The notes beneath the pieces were generated by a model. It was not told the DNA's origin. It worked only from the letters and a program-made list of their open reading frames with translations, and made no database searches. The translations under genes and the position numbers were made by a program. A stretch of 64,000 nt of DNA from Spirochaetota bacterium (GTDB lineage: Bacteria; Spirochaetota; Spirochaetia; Treponematales; UBA12059), in assembly GCA_029547205.1 (NCBI GenBank), contig JAKPPT010000138.1, positions 22,474-86,473 of the forward strand, in the 5' to 3' direction. This document shows positions 50,004 through 59,619 of the stretch, in pieces. Each line of letters starts with the position of its first letter. Positions within the stretch are counted from its first letter, which is position 1.

Positions 50004-51298
50004 ATTGCCTCCATTGCTTTCCAGAGCCTTCGTGCCTGGTTTTGTGTTTCTTTTAAGAGAGTTGCTGTATCAAATTGAATTGTTCTGTTTTTCATAACGA
50101 GCTTACCGGCTATCATGGTGCCTGAGATGTATGCAGGGGATAGCCCAAATGCCATGTGTCCCATAAGGTTTTCAGGAATGAGGGGAGTAGGTGGTTCATA
50201 GTCCCAGAAGGTAATATCTGCAGCATATCCTGGAGCAATGTAGCCAAACTTATTTTCAGGGAAGTACCGATTGAGGAGTTCATTGCCATTCCAGAGCATA
50301 CCGAGGAAAGTATCCATGTATAGTGGTCCGCCTGCATCTCGATGTTTATAGAAAGCGCATATAGTTTCAGTTACCATATCACTGCCGATGCCATCGGTAC
50401 CAAGCGCAACATTTTTATAAAGATGCAACGCTTCGTTATACCCAACGTGGTTGTTCATATTGGAGCGGGCATTGTGAACGAGAAATGCGTCATGACGATT
50501 AAGTGTTTCAATTTCAGAAGCTGTTAGGTAAAGTCCATGTGCGATAATTGTTTTAGGAGAGAGAATTTCTGCCCGTTCAAGTCTGTCAACAATGTCGAGA
50601 CCATACTGATACCGCGAGTGTACCGCATCGAATTTGTCTTCTGCTGCATGGATGTGGAGTCCTGCTCCTGTTTCTCGGACTGCTTCAGTGAGCAGAGCAA
50701 GTACGGTATTATTTACGGTAAACGGAGCATGTGCGCCAATGGCGCCTCTGAGGAGAGGGTTGTGAGCAGTTTTTTTGCTAAAACGAATGTTTTCAGCTAC
50801 TCCGGCTTCTGCACCCTGGTTGCCATAACGGTCAGTTGTTTCATAGCAGAGAACGCCCCGCAGACCGGAAAGCTCAAACCCTGCTGCTAAATGATCGAGA
50901 GATCCTTCAATGCAGTTCGGGCTTGCATGGTGATCGATAACAGCAGTAACACCATGCCGTATAGCATGGAGTGCTCCTGCAATTCCGCTTGCACGTATCA
51001 TATCAGCATCGAGCGCTCTATCAAGGCGCCACCAGAGGTTGTTGAGCTGTTGTACGAAGTCTTTTGAAGGAGGAACAGGCGCCATGAGTCCACGTGCCAA
51101 TGCTGAATAAAAGTGATTGTGCGAGCATACAAGTCCCGGACTGATATACGGACTACTTATTTTTTCTGCTTGAGGGTAGCGTGCTGCAAGCCCGGTTCCA
51201 ATTTCTTTAATATGAGCACCATCGATGATTACATCGAGAGGCTCTGATACGGATAGTGGGCTAAAGCCGATTATTCGTGTGTTTTCTATGAGTATCAT
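50000..51298 (-). CDS. ssnA: SsnA-type amidohydrolase
   Basis: 432 residues. Metal ligands: CSHNHFYSALARGL near 59 (H-x-H), HIHAAED near 215, AHGLYL near 255, and LGTDGIGSDM near 300. The N-terminal beta sandwich and order of motifs match SsnA of E. coli. In the purine cluster it is a candidate ring-opening hydrolase. ATGA overlaps on both sides couple it to ygfK and ygeY. Confidence 0.88.
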   Translation of the reverse strand: MILIENTRIIGFSPLSVSEPLDVIIDGAHIKEIGTGLAARYPQAEKISSPYISPGLVCSHNHFYSALARGLMAPVPPSKDFVQQLNNLWWRLDRALDADMIRASGIAGALHAIRHGVTAVIDHHASPNCIEGSLDHLAAGFELSGLRGVLCYETTDRYGNQGAEAGVAENIRFSKKTAHNPLLRGAIGAHAPFTVNNTVLALLTEAVRETGAGLHIHAAEDKFDAVHSRYQYGLDIVDRLERAEILSPKTIIAHGLYLTASEIETLNRHDAFLVHNARSNMNNHVGYNEALHLYKNVALGTDGIGSDMVTETICAFYKHRDAGGPLYMDTFLGMLWNGNELLNRYFPENKFGYIAPGYAADITFWDYEPPTPLIPENLMGHMAFGLSPAYISGTMIAGKLVMKNRTIQFDTATLLKETQNQARRLWKAMEAI

Positions 51299-54200
51299 CG
51301 GTGTTGCTCCTTGTTGTACAGCTCGGTTCGAGCAAGCAGGTACCGGTGTTTTGTAAAAAGCTCGCGTGCAGCAAGCAGGAGGGGTGCGGCTTGTGCATCA
51401 CTCGTTGTAGTCCATGTTTCATACGAAAGTACAAGAGGTTTTGCCTTCTGTTCGGTTCGCAGAATCAAAGTTGGTTCAGTCGCGTTTCCTGTAAATGCAA
51501 AACCCGCATTGGAACCTGTCTCCAGTTCCTGCTGGCTATCAAAGAGCGTGATTTTGTCTTTGCACGGTTCACCGTTATAGGGACAGAAAAAGGAACAGTT
51601 GCCGCATTCATTACAGAGCGCATCGATGTGGAGAATTTGCAATGGTTGCTTAAATGGTCCTCCTGGCATAACAGGTATTGGCATGGCAACGTTAGCTCTG
51701 TTGGGACACGTTTCCACACATCTCAAACACGCAACGTCACAGGAAAGACAGCGCTGTGCTTCATTTGTTATAAAATTTCTATTACGAGGCCCGATTTTGG
51801 ATTGATAGGTGCCACGTTTCATGCGGATCGTGTCAAGTTTAGGGTTGTTTTGTGGCGTATCTGTCAAGCTATCAACAGGCTCTATACCTGCAGTGCGCAA
51901 TATTGCAAATGCTGCCTTTTTGCCATCGGCTTCTGCAGCTATAATGCTGGAAGGACCACGCCGTAAATCTCCGATTACAAAAACCTCTGTATTGGAAAGG
52001 CTCATCATCGTTTCTGGATTACAGAGCGGGTATCCCCTTTCATGGGTAACATTAAATTGATCGAGCAGACTTGTGTCCGCTGTTTCTCCGATTGCAGAAA
52101 TGATAAGGTCGCATGGTTTTAATTCGGTAATATCCGAAGGATAGGGAACACGCCTTCCATCATCACCAGGTTTTCCAAGTAGCATTTTTCTGATTACAAT
52201 ATATGGTCGTTCTTTTTGGATAACCGCTTCGGGGAGAGAGAGTTCAAGCAGCTTAACACCGTCAGCAAAAGCAGCTTCAAGCTCTTCTTTATCTGCGGGC
52301 ATTTCTTCTTTTGTCCTTCGGTACGCTATGTATACATCAGGACGCCAGGGAAGGCGGGACGCAATGCGCGCTGCATCCATAGCAGTATTCCCGCCCCCAA
52401 TAACAATGATGGTATTCGCATGCTGATATTGCTCCATAAAGCTGCGAGTTTTCTCGCGCTCTAAGTGCAATGTTTTTAACAGGTCCAGGGCTGTGATAAT
52501 CGGAATGGTGCAATTTTTAATATCGATTGGCTTTGAGATAGCCGTACCGCTTGCAAGCACAATTGAAGTAAAACCCTGTTGTTTAAGTTCATTGTATGTT
52601 GTGTTTGCATTACTAATAAAAATAACACCCAGTGCTTGAATTCGTTCGATGTCTTTTTGTAAGTACTCTTTCGTAATACGAAATTTAGGAATTACAGAAG
52701 CGGGTATGCCGCCGATGCAGGAAGTCTGTTCAAACACTGTAACAGGATACCCATTGAGTGCAAGGTAATGTGCACATGCAAGACCGGCAGGACCAGAACC
52801 CAGTATAGCGGTTTTGCCTTTGTTGAGTACAGGCACTTTTGTTTTTGGCTTGCTGTGAGCCGTCAGCGCACAACGCAATTTGATTTCTCGAATTTCAATT
52901 GGACCTTCGTAGTCATTGCGCGAACAAGCATACATGCACTGATGATCACAGAGAATGCCCGTGATGTTTGGCAAGGGATTATCTTTAAAAATAATTTCAA
53001 GACCGAGGTCAGGCTTTTGATCTGCGAGTGCTCGGATATAGGGAGGAGCTTTCTGCATAGCAGGGCAAGCTTCGATGCAGGGAGCAGCAAAACAATCTGT
53101 TAGCGGCAGTTGTTTATTGATGTGTACTGTACCGCTTTTGTAAGAACGCTGATAGTATGGTTTGTTAAAAACACTGTCTGCCAGTAAGTGGAGGCGTTCG
53201 GAATCAGGTCTTGACGCATGTTCCTCCTCAAGTCCTGCTACTGCTTGTTCTGCAATTGTGAGGATCCGTTGGTACCCTCCTGGTTTGAGAATATCGGTCA
53301 CAGCAGTGAGCGGTCCAAGTCCTGCTTCGATACAGTGTTTTGCATTGTAGGCCGCAACTCCTCCACAGAATGAAAGTGCACTCAGTGTGGGAATTTCATC
53401 AACAAGTTCAGATGCAAGCCGTATAGTAATAGGGAACAATGCACGCCCGGACATATAGCGTTCAGCCCCGGGAAGCCTATTGGTACTGTTGATGTTCGCA
53501 AGCGTATTAGACAACTTTACACCAAACCAGGTACCTTCATTATCTGCAAGCTGTGATAGGTTTCCGATAAGCATTAATGCATCTTCAAACTGGAGATCAT
53601 GCTCAAATGTTTCCCGTTTTAATTCGATGTTAGTCCATCCCAGTTTGTTGAGGATGCTTCGTACTTTGAGATAACCGAGCAATGTAGGATTAAGCTTGAT
53701 GTACGTAGGGATCTTTTTTTCTTTAATGAGATAGGCTCCAATCTGTTCTATCTCATGCGAAGGACAACCGTGCATTGTAGAGAGTGTGATCGAATGTACT
53801 GGAGAGTCCGAAAGGTTTGTGATGTATGCCTGTGCTTGTTCCCTGATGTGTTCGCCAAATAGTGCCTTACAGGCAGGAGAGTTGAGAGCTTCAACTGTTT
53901 CGGTAATTATCGTTTGCATTACCGGAAGCTTCCAGGGATTACGCATGCCTTCAATGAAAGCATCTATTTTTTTTGATTTAATGCCTTCGAGTGTATAACC
54001 AGCTGAAATATTAAATATAAAATCATCTGCAGGGAGATCCATCAGAATAGCAAGTGTTTTAATAGCTATCCAGCCACGAAGATACTCTTCCATGGCTTCT
54101 TCAACGAGGAGTTCGGTTGACCACTCAACATTGTGGCCTTCATCGAGTGCGTCAATACACGGTTTTTCGATTTCAAGTCGATCCTGTACTTGTACGGTTT

Positions 54201-54459
54201 TAAGCTCAAATACCCGTGCTCCGCAGAGCCAGCCTGCAATAAGATTAGGCGCAATCTGAGTATGAGGACCTGCTGCAAGTCCCACAGGGATAGAAATGTT
54301 TGTGTTATGAACAGCAAATCTGGGAGATTTCTGCACCAGCACTTTCATTGCATCAATGCAAAACGCTGGTATTTCAAATATCGTTTTTTTTGCTAGATAC
54401 TCACCAAACATATGCTCAAAGAGAGCTTTAACAGGTGTTGTTTTCATGATTTTGCTCAT
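51295..54459 (-). CDS. ygfK: YgfK-type flavin/iron-sulfur oxidoreductase
   Basis: 1054 residues from the ATG at 54459, which overlaps the hydantoinase stop (ATGA); a longer start at 54546 would lie inside that gene. Layout: dihydroorotate-dehydrogenase-like barrel (about 1-430), a Cys-rich GltD-like Fe-S region (CIEACPA..CDHQCMYAC, about 455-530), FAD and NAD(P) domains (GSGPAGLACAHYLAL near 560; VIGGGNTAMDAA near 690), then ferredoxin-type 4Fe-4S motifs (CLSCDVACLRCVETCP and CNECGNCSFFCP). Formerly called a selenate reductase subunit; in purine clusters it is the proposed reductase of urate or a related purine, using NAD(P)H. Cytoplasmic. Confidence 0.92.
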   Translation of the reverse strand: MSKIMKTTPVKALFEHMFGEYLAKKTIFEIPAFCIDAMKVLVQKSPRFAVHNTNISIPVGLAAGPHTQIAPNLIAGWLCGARVFELKTVQVQDRLEIEKPCIDALDEGHNVEWSTELLVEEAMEEYLRGWIAIKTLAILMDLPADDFIFNISAGYTLEGIKSKKIDAFIEGMRNPWKLPVMQTIITETVEALNSPACKALFGEHIREQAQAYITNLSDSPVHSITLSTMHGCPSHEIEQIGAYLIKEKKIPTYIKLNPTLLGYLKVRSILNKLGWTNIELKRETFEHDLQFEDALMLIGNLSQLADNEGTWFGVKLSNTLANINSTNRLPGAERYMSGRALFPITIRLASELVDEIPTLSALSFCGGVAAYNAKHCIEAGLGPLTAVTDILKPGGYQRILTIAEQAVAGLEEEHASRPDSERLHLLADSVFNKPYYQRSYKSGTVHINKQLPLTDCFAAPCIEACPAMQKAPPYIRALADQKPDLGLEIIFKDNPLPNITGILCDHQCMYACSRNDYEGPIEIREIKLRCALTAHSKPKTKVPVLNKGKTAILGSGPAGLACAHYLALNGYPVTVFEQTSCIGGIPASVIPKFRITKEYLQKDIERIQALGVIFISNANTTYNELKQQGFTSIVLASGTAISKPIDIKNCTIPIITALDLLKTLHLEREKTRSFMEQYQHANTIIVIGGGNTAMDAARIASRLPWRPDVYIAYRRTKEEMPADKEELEAAFADGVKLLELSLPEAVIQKERPYIVIRKMLLGKPGDDGRRVPYPSDITELKPCDLIISAIGETADTSLLDQFNVTHERGYPLCNPETMMSLSNTEVFVIGDLRRGPSSIIAAEADGKKAAFAILRTAGIEPVDSLTDTPQNNPKLDTIRMKRGTYQSKIGPRNRNFITNEAQRCLSCDVACLRCVETCPNRANVAMPIPVMPGGPFKQPLQILHIDALCNECGNCSFFCPYNGEPCKDKITLFDSQQELETGSNAGFAFTGNATEPTLILRTEQKAKPLVLSYETWTTTSDAQAAPLLLAARELFTKHRYLLARTELYNKEQHR

Positions 54460-55898
54460 GCGTACCCCCACTGCAGATATTTTCCGTAACCCGGTTTGAC
54501 GGTAATGCACTGTTGAGGATGTTCTGAATGAGACCGGGCATCCCAAACAATTGTACCACGCACCATGGTTAATTCTATGAAACCATCGAAGGTCTTTCCC
54601 TCAAATGGTGTTAGCGTTCCTTTACTGAGCAAATTTTCGCCCCGAACGGTGTATTTTTTTTGCGGATGAATAAACACGAGGTCAGCATCCTTTCCTGGTT
54701 CAATAGAACCTTTACCGCTATCAAGTCCGTAACGACGGGCTGCATTTCCTGAAGTAAGCGCAGTGAATTGTTTTAGACTGATCCTGCCGGATTGGTATCC
54801 TTCTGAATACAAGTAGGGAAAGAGTGTACCTGTACCTGGTATTCCGCCATAATCGGTCCAGATCGAGCCTGTATGCTTTTCTTCGAGCGGAGCAGGGGCA
54901 TGGTCACTTGCAATAAAGGCAAGCACATCGTGGCTCACTAAACGCCAGAGCTTTTCGGTTTGTCCTAATGCCTTGACGGGAGGAGCTGTTTTGAGTGCTG
55001 CGCCGTGCGCTGCAAAATCCTCGCGTGAAAATGCGAGGTAGTGTGGACAGGTTTCTGCTGTTGCGCCAGCATTGGCTGCGATCTCTGCAGCTTCAGCTGT
55101 ACCAACATGCACAATGTGGAGTGCATGTGTATAACCCCAGGCGAGCGCGCAAGCCGATGCAATAGCAGAGAGCTCTGCAAGCTCGCAGCGTGCATTCACA
55201 TAATCATCCCACTGAGCCGGACGGTTTTCTGCTTGGGCACGAGCTTTCCAGTACTGTGTTGCTGGTACAATAAAGAGCGAATCTTCGGCATGGAGGAGCA
55301 GTGGACGCTTGAGCTCTGCTGCTTTTACAACTGCCTTGCGAAAGCGAGCATGATCGACGGCGGTAAAGGTTTCCATGCCAGAAATGAAGTAGCATTTAAA
55401 ACCGACAACGTACGCTGCCAGGGCTTCCATTGCTTCCAGCATGCTATCGTCATGGTGAGCAGTAGTAACTGAATTGAGCGAGCAAGGAAATGAAGCCAGG
55501 ATGGATTCTGGTAACACACCTGAAACGCCGCCAAAGAGTGCAAAATCAATAACGCTCTGTGATTGTATATGAGAGAGCTTATACAACAGAGCTTCTTTTG
55601 AAATTACTGGCGGTATGCTCGTACAGGGCATATCGATTACGGTTGTTATTCCACCGCGTGCTGCAGCCATCGAACCGTGATAAAAATCTTCGCGGTGAGT
55701 AAAACCTGGTTCATCAAAATGCACATGTGGATCAATGCCTCCAGGGAAAACTTCATAACCTGATGCGTCTAAAACTGGTTCATCACTCACATCAATGGAA
55801 TCTGCAATGCTTTTTATTTTTCCATTAGTAATGTGAATATCTTTTTTTTGAAGCTGTTCTTGGTTGGGCAGTGCAACGTGGCAGTTTTTAATAATCAT
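54456..55898 (-). CDS. Allantoinase/dihydropyrimidinase-like cyclic amidohydrolase
   Basis: 480 residues. Binuclear metal site: DPHVHFDEPG near 56 (H-x-H), carboxylated Lys in GFKCYF near 150, LLHAED near 185, HIVHVG near 250 and IASDHAPAP near 325. The HFDEPG and GFKC contexts are closer to allantoinase than to D-hydantoinase. In this operon it holds the place of HyuA and would open a five-membered hydantoin ring. Coupled by overlap to xdhB and ygfK. Confidence 0.88.
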   Translation of the reverse strand: MIIKNCHVALPNQEQLQKKDIHITNGKIKSIADSIDVSDEPVLDASGYEVFPGGIDPHVHFDEPGFTHREDFYHGSMAAARGGITTVIDMPCTSIPPVISKEALLYKLSHIQSQSVIDFALFGGVSGVLPESILASFPCSLNSVTTAHHDDSMLEAMEALAAYVVGFKCYFISGMETFTAVDHARFRKAVVKAAELKRPLLLHAEDSLFIVPATQYWKARAQAENRPAQWDDYVNARCELAELSAIASACALAWGYTHALHIVHVGTAEAAEIAANAGATAETCPHYLAFSREDFAAHGAALKTAPPVKALGQTEKLWRLVSHDVLAFIASDHAPAPLEEKHTGSIWTDYGGIPGTGTLFPYLYSEGYQSGRISLKQFTALTSGNAARRYGLDSGKGSIEPGKDADLVFIHPQKKYTVRGENLLSKGTLTPFEGKTFDGFIELTMVRGTIVWDARSHSEHPQQCITVKPGYGKYLQWGYA

Positions 55899-58216
55899 TG
55901 ATTTTCCTCTATATTATTATGTGTTTTAAGCGTAGCAGGGCTCTCAACTAGATTGTCCAGATACCGCAGCGCTTTTTCGGGTGTCATGGGAAGATCAAAG
56001 AAGAGTGTCCCTGTAGGGTTTGCAGCATGGAGTGCATCGAGTACAGCAAAGTAACCGGCTATGCCATACATAAATGGCGGTTCTCCAATTGCTTTAGAAT
56101 TAGCAACTGCATGTGGATTTGGGGTATCGAGGATTTCCACAATCATTTCCGGCATAAAGTGGGCATCGGGAACTTTGTACGTTGAGAGTGTATTTGATAG
56201 AAGGCGGCCATCTGAACTAAAGCATAGCTCTTCGAGCGTTGACCAGCCGAGACCCTGTGCAAAAGCGCCTTCAATCTGTCCGCTATCGATATCGGGCGCA
56301 ATAGAGTTCGCAAGATCGTGAACGATCCATGCAGTATCAAAACGGTATGTGCCTTTGAGTGTATCAACGGTTGCTGTAACGATTGCGCAGCCATACACAT
56401 GGTACGCAAATGGTTTACCGTGTTCTTTTTCCATGTTATAGAATAAATCAGGTGTGGCATAAAAAGCGTGTGCACTTAAATCAATTCTGCTTTCATATGC
56501 TTTTTTTACAATATCGTCAAATGAATATCCTGTATCCTGACCGGCTTTGTCTGATGGTTTAACGTAAACCAGTCTGCCATTAGAAAAATCGAGCTCTGTT
56601 TTAATTGTGTGGAGCATTTCTGCTGCAAAGAGAAGGAGACGTTCTTTTATTTGCTCTGCTGCTATACATGCTGCTGCGCCATTTATATCGGTGCCTGTGC
56701 TTGCGGCAGTAGGCTGTGTATTAGCAACGGTAGTGGTTCTCGTTGTTTCCACTTTAACGCGAGTTTCCGGAATGCCAAAGCATCGTGCGGTGAGCAGCGT
56801 TATTTTTCGGTTAACACCTTGTCCCATTTCTACGGCGCCAGTACTAACGCTTACCGAGCCATCATGGTACACATGGACAAGTGCACCGCCCTGATTCATC
56901 ATCAGTTTGGTAAAACTGATACCAAAGCAAATTGGTATACCCGCTGCACCTTTTTTATAACGATGGTTTTTACTGTTAAACTCATCAATTGACGCACGGA
57001 GCTTGTGCCAATCTGCAAGTTCCATGCAGCGCTTAACGGTTGCTTCTGCTCGTGCATCTTCGAGCCGCATGCCGTAGTGTGTTCGGTCATTCGTATGCAC
57101 AAGATTTTTTAACCTGAGTTCCATGGGGTCCATGTGCAATGCGTGAGCAGCGGCTTCTATTGCACTTTCGATAACAAAAAATCCCTGCGGACCTCCAAAA
57201 CCTCGGAAAGCCGTAAAAGGCACCAGGTTGGTTCTGCACATGATGCCGGTTACTTTGACATTTGGTATACGGTATGCACCGCACGCATGAAACAATGTTC
57301 GCGGGATGATTGCAGGAGAAAGATCGGTTGAAGCTCCAGAGTTCTGATAAAATACAGCTTCAAAAGCTCGTATGGTGCCGTCTTTTGAAAGCCCTATAGT
57401 AAAATCGCTTGAGTATGGATGACGCTTGCCGGTTGCCTGCATATCGTCGCGGCGGTTAAGATAGAGCTTTACGGGTCGCTTTGTGACATAAGCACCGAGT
57501 GCTGCAAGTGCAGCCCATGCGTTAGCCTGTTCTTCTTTACCACCAAAGGCACCACCGAGACGCCGTGTCTCAATTTCGATTTTGTGCATCGGAAGACCAA
57601 GAATGCGGGCTACAACCTGCTGTACGAGCGAAGGAGATTGCGTGCCTGCAATGAGCCGAATTCCGCCCGTATCTTCTGGGAATGCTATAGCACCTTGCGT
57701 TTCCAGGTATACGTGTTCCTGTCCGCCTGATTCAACCCGTCCACGAATCACAATATCGCAGTCGGTTAACGCCTGCTCTGTGTCACCACATTGCTGAACG
57801 CGGGGCTTAAGAATAATTTTTCCCTGTGCGTATGCTTCACGAGCGTCTGTTATTGCAGGAAGCTCGGTGATGTTAAGTATAGCAATTTTAGTGAGTGCTT
57901 TTCTCGCAAGGCTTTTTGTTGCTGCGAGCACAAGCGCAAGTACTTCACCTTGATAGTGCCACTTACGATCTGCAAGGAGGGGTTCATCGTCCATGACCAT
58001 ACCAAGCTCGTTTTTCCCCGGTACGTCACGTGCTGTCAATATTCGGACAGAAGGATGAACAGCGAGTGCTTCAGAAACCTCAAGGCCAGAGTATGTGCCG
58101 TGAGCCGTAGGAGAAAGGAGCGGGACCGCATGGAGCAGTGTCGATGCTTCGGGAAGATCATCGATATAGAGTGTAGTGCCCAATACATGTGGAATACTGT
58201 CGGTATTGTAGTTCAT
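55895..58216 (-). CDS. xdhB: Xanthine dehydrogenase molybdenum subunit
   Basis: 773 residues, normal for a separate molybdopterin subunit. Canonical xanthine dehydrogenase pocket: GGAFGGKEEQ (Glu), FTAFRGFGGPQ (Arg) and AIGEPPFMYG (catalytic Glu). Hydroxylates hypoxanthine and xanthine to urate with water as oxygen donor. ATGA overlap with xdhA upstream and the hydantoinase downstream. A CMP-modified or sulfurated cofactor would be supplied through MocA-type maturation. Confidence 0.92.
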   Translation of the reverse strand: MNYNTDSIPHVLGTTLYIDDLPEASTLLHAVPLLSPTAHGTYSGLEVSEALAVHPSVRILTARDVPGKNELGMVMDDEPLLADRKWHYQGEVLALVLAATKSLARKALTKIAILNITELPAITDAREAYAQGKIILKPRVQQCGDTEQALTDCDIVIRGRVESGGQEHVYLETQGAIAFPEDTGGIRLIAGTQSPSLVQQVVARILGLPMHKIEIETRRLGGAFGGKEEQANAWAALAALGAYVTKRPVKLYLNRRDDMQATGKRHPYSSDFTIGLSKDGTIRAFEAVFYQNSGASTDLSPAIIPRTLFHACGAYRIPNVKVTGIMCRTNLVPFTAFRGFGGPQGFFVIESAIEAAAHALHMDPMELRLKNLVHTNDRTHYGMRLEDARAEATVKRCMELADWHKLRASIDEFNSKNHRYKKGAAGIPICFGISFTKLMMNQGGALVHVYHDGSVSVSTGAVEMGQGVNRKITLLTARCFGIPETRVKVETTRTTTVANTQPTAASTGTDINGAAACIAAEQIKERLLLFAAEMLHTIKTELDFSNGRLVYVKPSDKAGQDTGYSFDDIVKKAYESRIDLSAHAFYATPDLFYNMEKEHGKPFAYHVYGCAIVTATVDTLKGTYRFDTAWIVHDLANSIAPDIDSGQIEGAFAQGLGWSTLEELCFSSDGRLLSNTLSTYKVPDAHFMPEMIVEILDTPNPHAVANSKAIGEPPFMYGIAGYFAVLDALHAANPTGTLFFDLPMTPEKALRYLDNLVESPATLKTHNNIEENQ

Positions 58217-59616
58217 GGCAGTAATTCCTCCTCTCGTTCAGGCCACAACCGTATCGCATGAGCGAGCACCAATCTGTAAACGAGCCGCTTACGGTACTCT
58301 GATGTTCCTCGAACGTCGGTTATAGGGGATACAGCAGCTTGTGCGCGTTCAGCAGCCTGAAGGATACGCTCAGCGGTCGGCCTGCTACCCAGCAGCATTG
58401 CAGCTGCTTCTTCTAGTATGAGCGGTATGGGTGCAACTCCGCCAATTGCAAGTCTGGCTTGTTTTATTGTTCCATCGCGAGCTTCTTCAACAGCAAGGGC
58501 GGAGTTTACTGTAGCAATATCGAGATGCTCGCGTTTAGATACTTTTTCAAAACTGATTCTAACAGTTGTAGCGGGGATCATAATAGCATCAATGCGCTCT
58601 TCACTTTCGATTGCTAGTTTTTTATAACTGATAAAAGCATTTTGGAGTGAGAGTGAGCGGCTGGAACCATGAGCATTTTTTATAATAAGTTCAGCACCGA
58701 GAGCAAGCAGCAGAATGGTCATATCCGCAATTGGTGAGGCATTTGCAATATTGCCTGCAAGTGTAGCACGGTTGCGAATGGGTGTGCTTGCAATATACTG
58801 TTCATATTGTTCTATGCCGGGGTACATTGTTCGTATACGTTCCGATGCAAAAAAATCGCGCATGGTGACAGCTGAACCGATGATGAGTCTGTCATCTTCC
58901 AGCCTGATTTGCTGAGCGTGCGGTTCAAGATCGGTGTAGTGCGGAATCAGTTCCTGATCGGGATCCGGGTTCTGTACAAAAAAGTCAGTTCCGCCTCCCA
59001 ATGTTTTTGTTGTGGAAACAATTTCCCGTATAGGTTCGGGGAGTGTGTGCATCGTGTCTGCGAGTGCTTGTGGCAGTATACCTTTCTCGGCTAGAAACGC
59101 CAGTCTCGTAGCAAAGTCTTTTGGTAATTCTGGAAAAGCTTCTATCAGCTTAGCCGTGGCTCTGCGGATACTGCCATAGCCTGTGCAGCGGCAGAGATTT
59201 CCGTCGATAGCGGTGATTGCATGGTGATAATCAATGGGACCACCTTCAATAAAGAGTGCGGTAAGCGCTACAACGAAACCGGGACTACAAAAACCGCACT
59301 GGCTTGCTCCAGTTTCTAAAAATGCCTGCATAACAGGGGTGATGCCTGCAGCTGCAATACCTTCGATCGTGATAATGTGCTTGCCATCGAGGTCAGAAAG
59401 ACCTAGTGTGCAGGACGTGACGGCTCGATACACTGGTTTGCCTTCAATATTCTCCCCGAGAATAACCATGCAGGCTCCACAATCTCCCTCGCGGCAGCCT
59501 TCTTTGGTACCTTTGAGCTGAGCAGTATTCCGTATCCAGTCCAGAGCGGGTTGTTCCCTTTCCGGTGTTATTGTGTGTTCTTCTGTGTTCAACCTAAACC
59601 GTATGGTTCTCTGCAT
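58213..59616 (-). CDS. xdhA: Xanthine dehydrogenase small subunit, 2Fe-2S and FAD
   Basis: 467 residues. N-terminal 2Fe-2S domains (CREGDCGAC near 43 and CGFC..CRC near 105-140) joined to an FAD domain (GGGTDFFVQNP near 205 and RNRATLAGNIANASPI near 285), the usual XdhA arrangement. Takes electrons from the molybdenum subunit XdhB and gives them to NAD. A GAGGAA site lies before the ATG, 3 bases after the adenine deaminase gene. Confidence 0.92.
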   Translation of the reverse strand: MQRTIRFRLNTEEHTITPEREQPALDWIRNTAQLKGTKEGCREGDCGACMVILGENIEGKPVYRAVTSCTLGLSDLDGKHIITIEGIAAAGITPVMQAFLETGASQCGFCSPGFVVALTALFIEGGPIDYHHAITAIDGNLCRCTGYGSIRRATAKLIEAFPELPKDFATRLAFLAEKGILPQALADTMHTLPEPIREIVSTTKTLGGGTDFFVQNPDPDQELIPHYTDLEPHAQQIRLEDDRLIIGSAVTMRDFFASERIRTMYPGIEQYEQYIASTPIRNRATLAGNIANASPIADMTILLLALGAELIIKNAHGSSRSLSLQNAFISYKKLAIESEERIDAIMIPATTVRISFEKVSKREHLDIATVNSALAVEEARDGTIKQARLAIGGVAPIPLILEEAAAMLLGSRPTAERILQAAERAQAAVSPITDVRGTSEYRKRLVYRLVLAHAIRLWPEREEELLP

Positions 59617-59619
59617 ACG

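Noticed and set aside
51301..51966. 221-residue frame on + strand inside ygfK
   Set aside because: Antisense to the ferredoxin end of ygfK; its Cys and Arg content is compositional.
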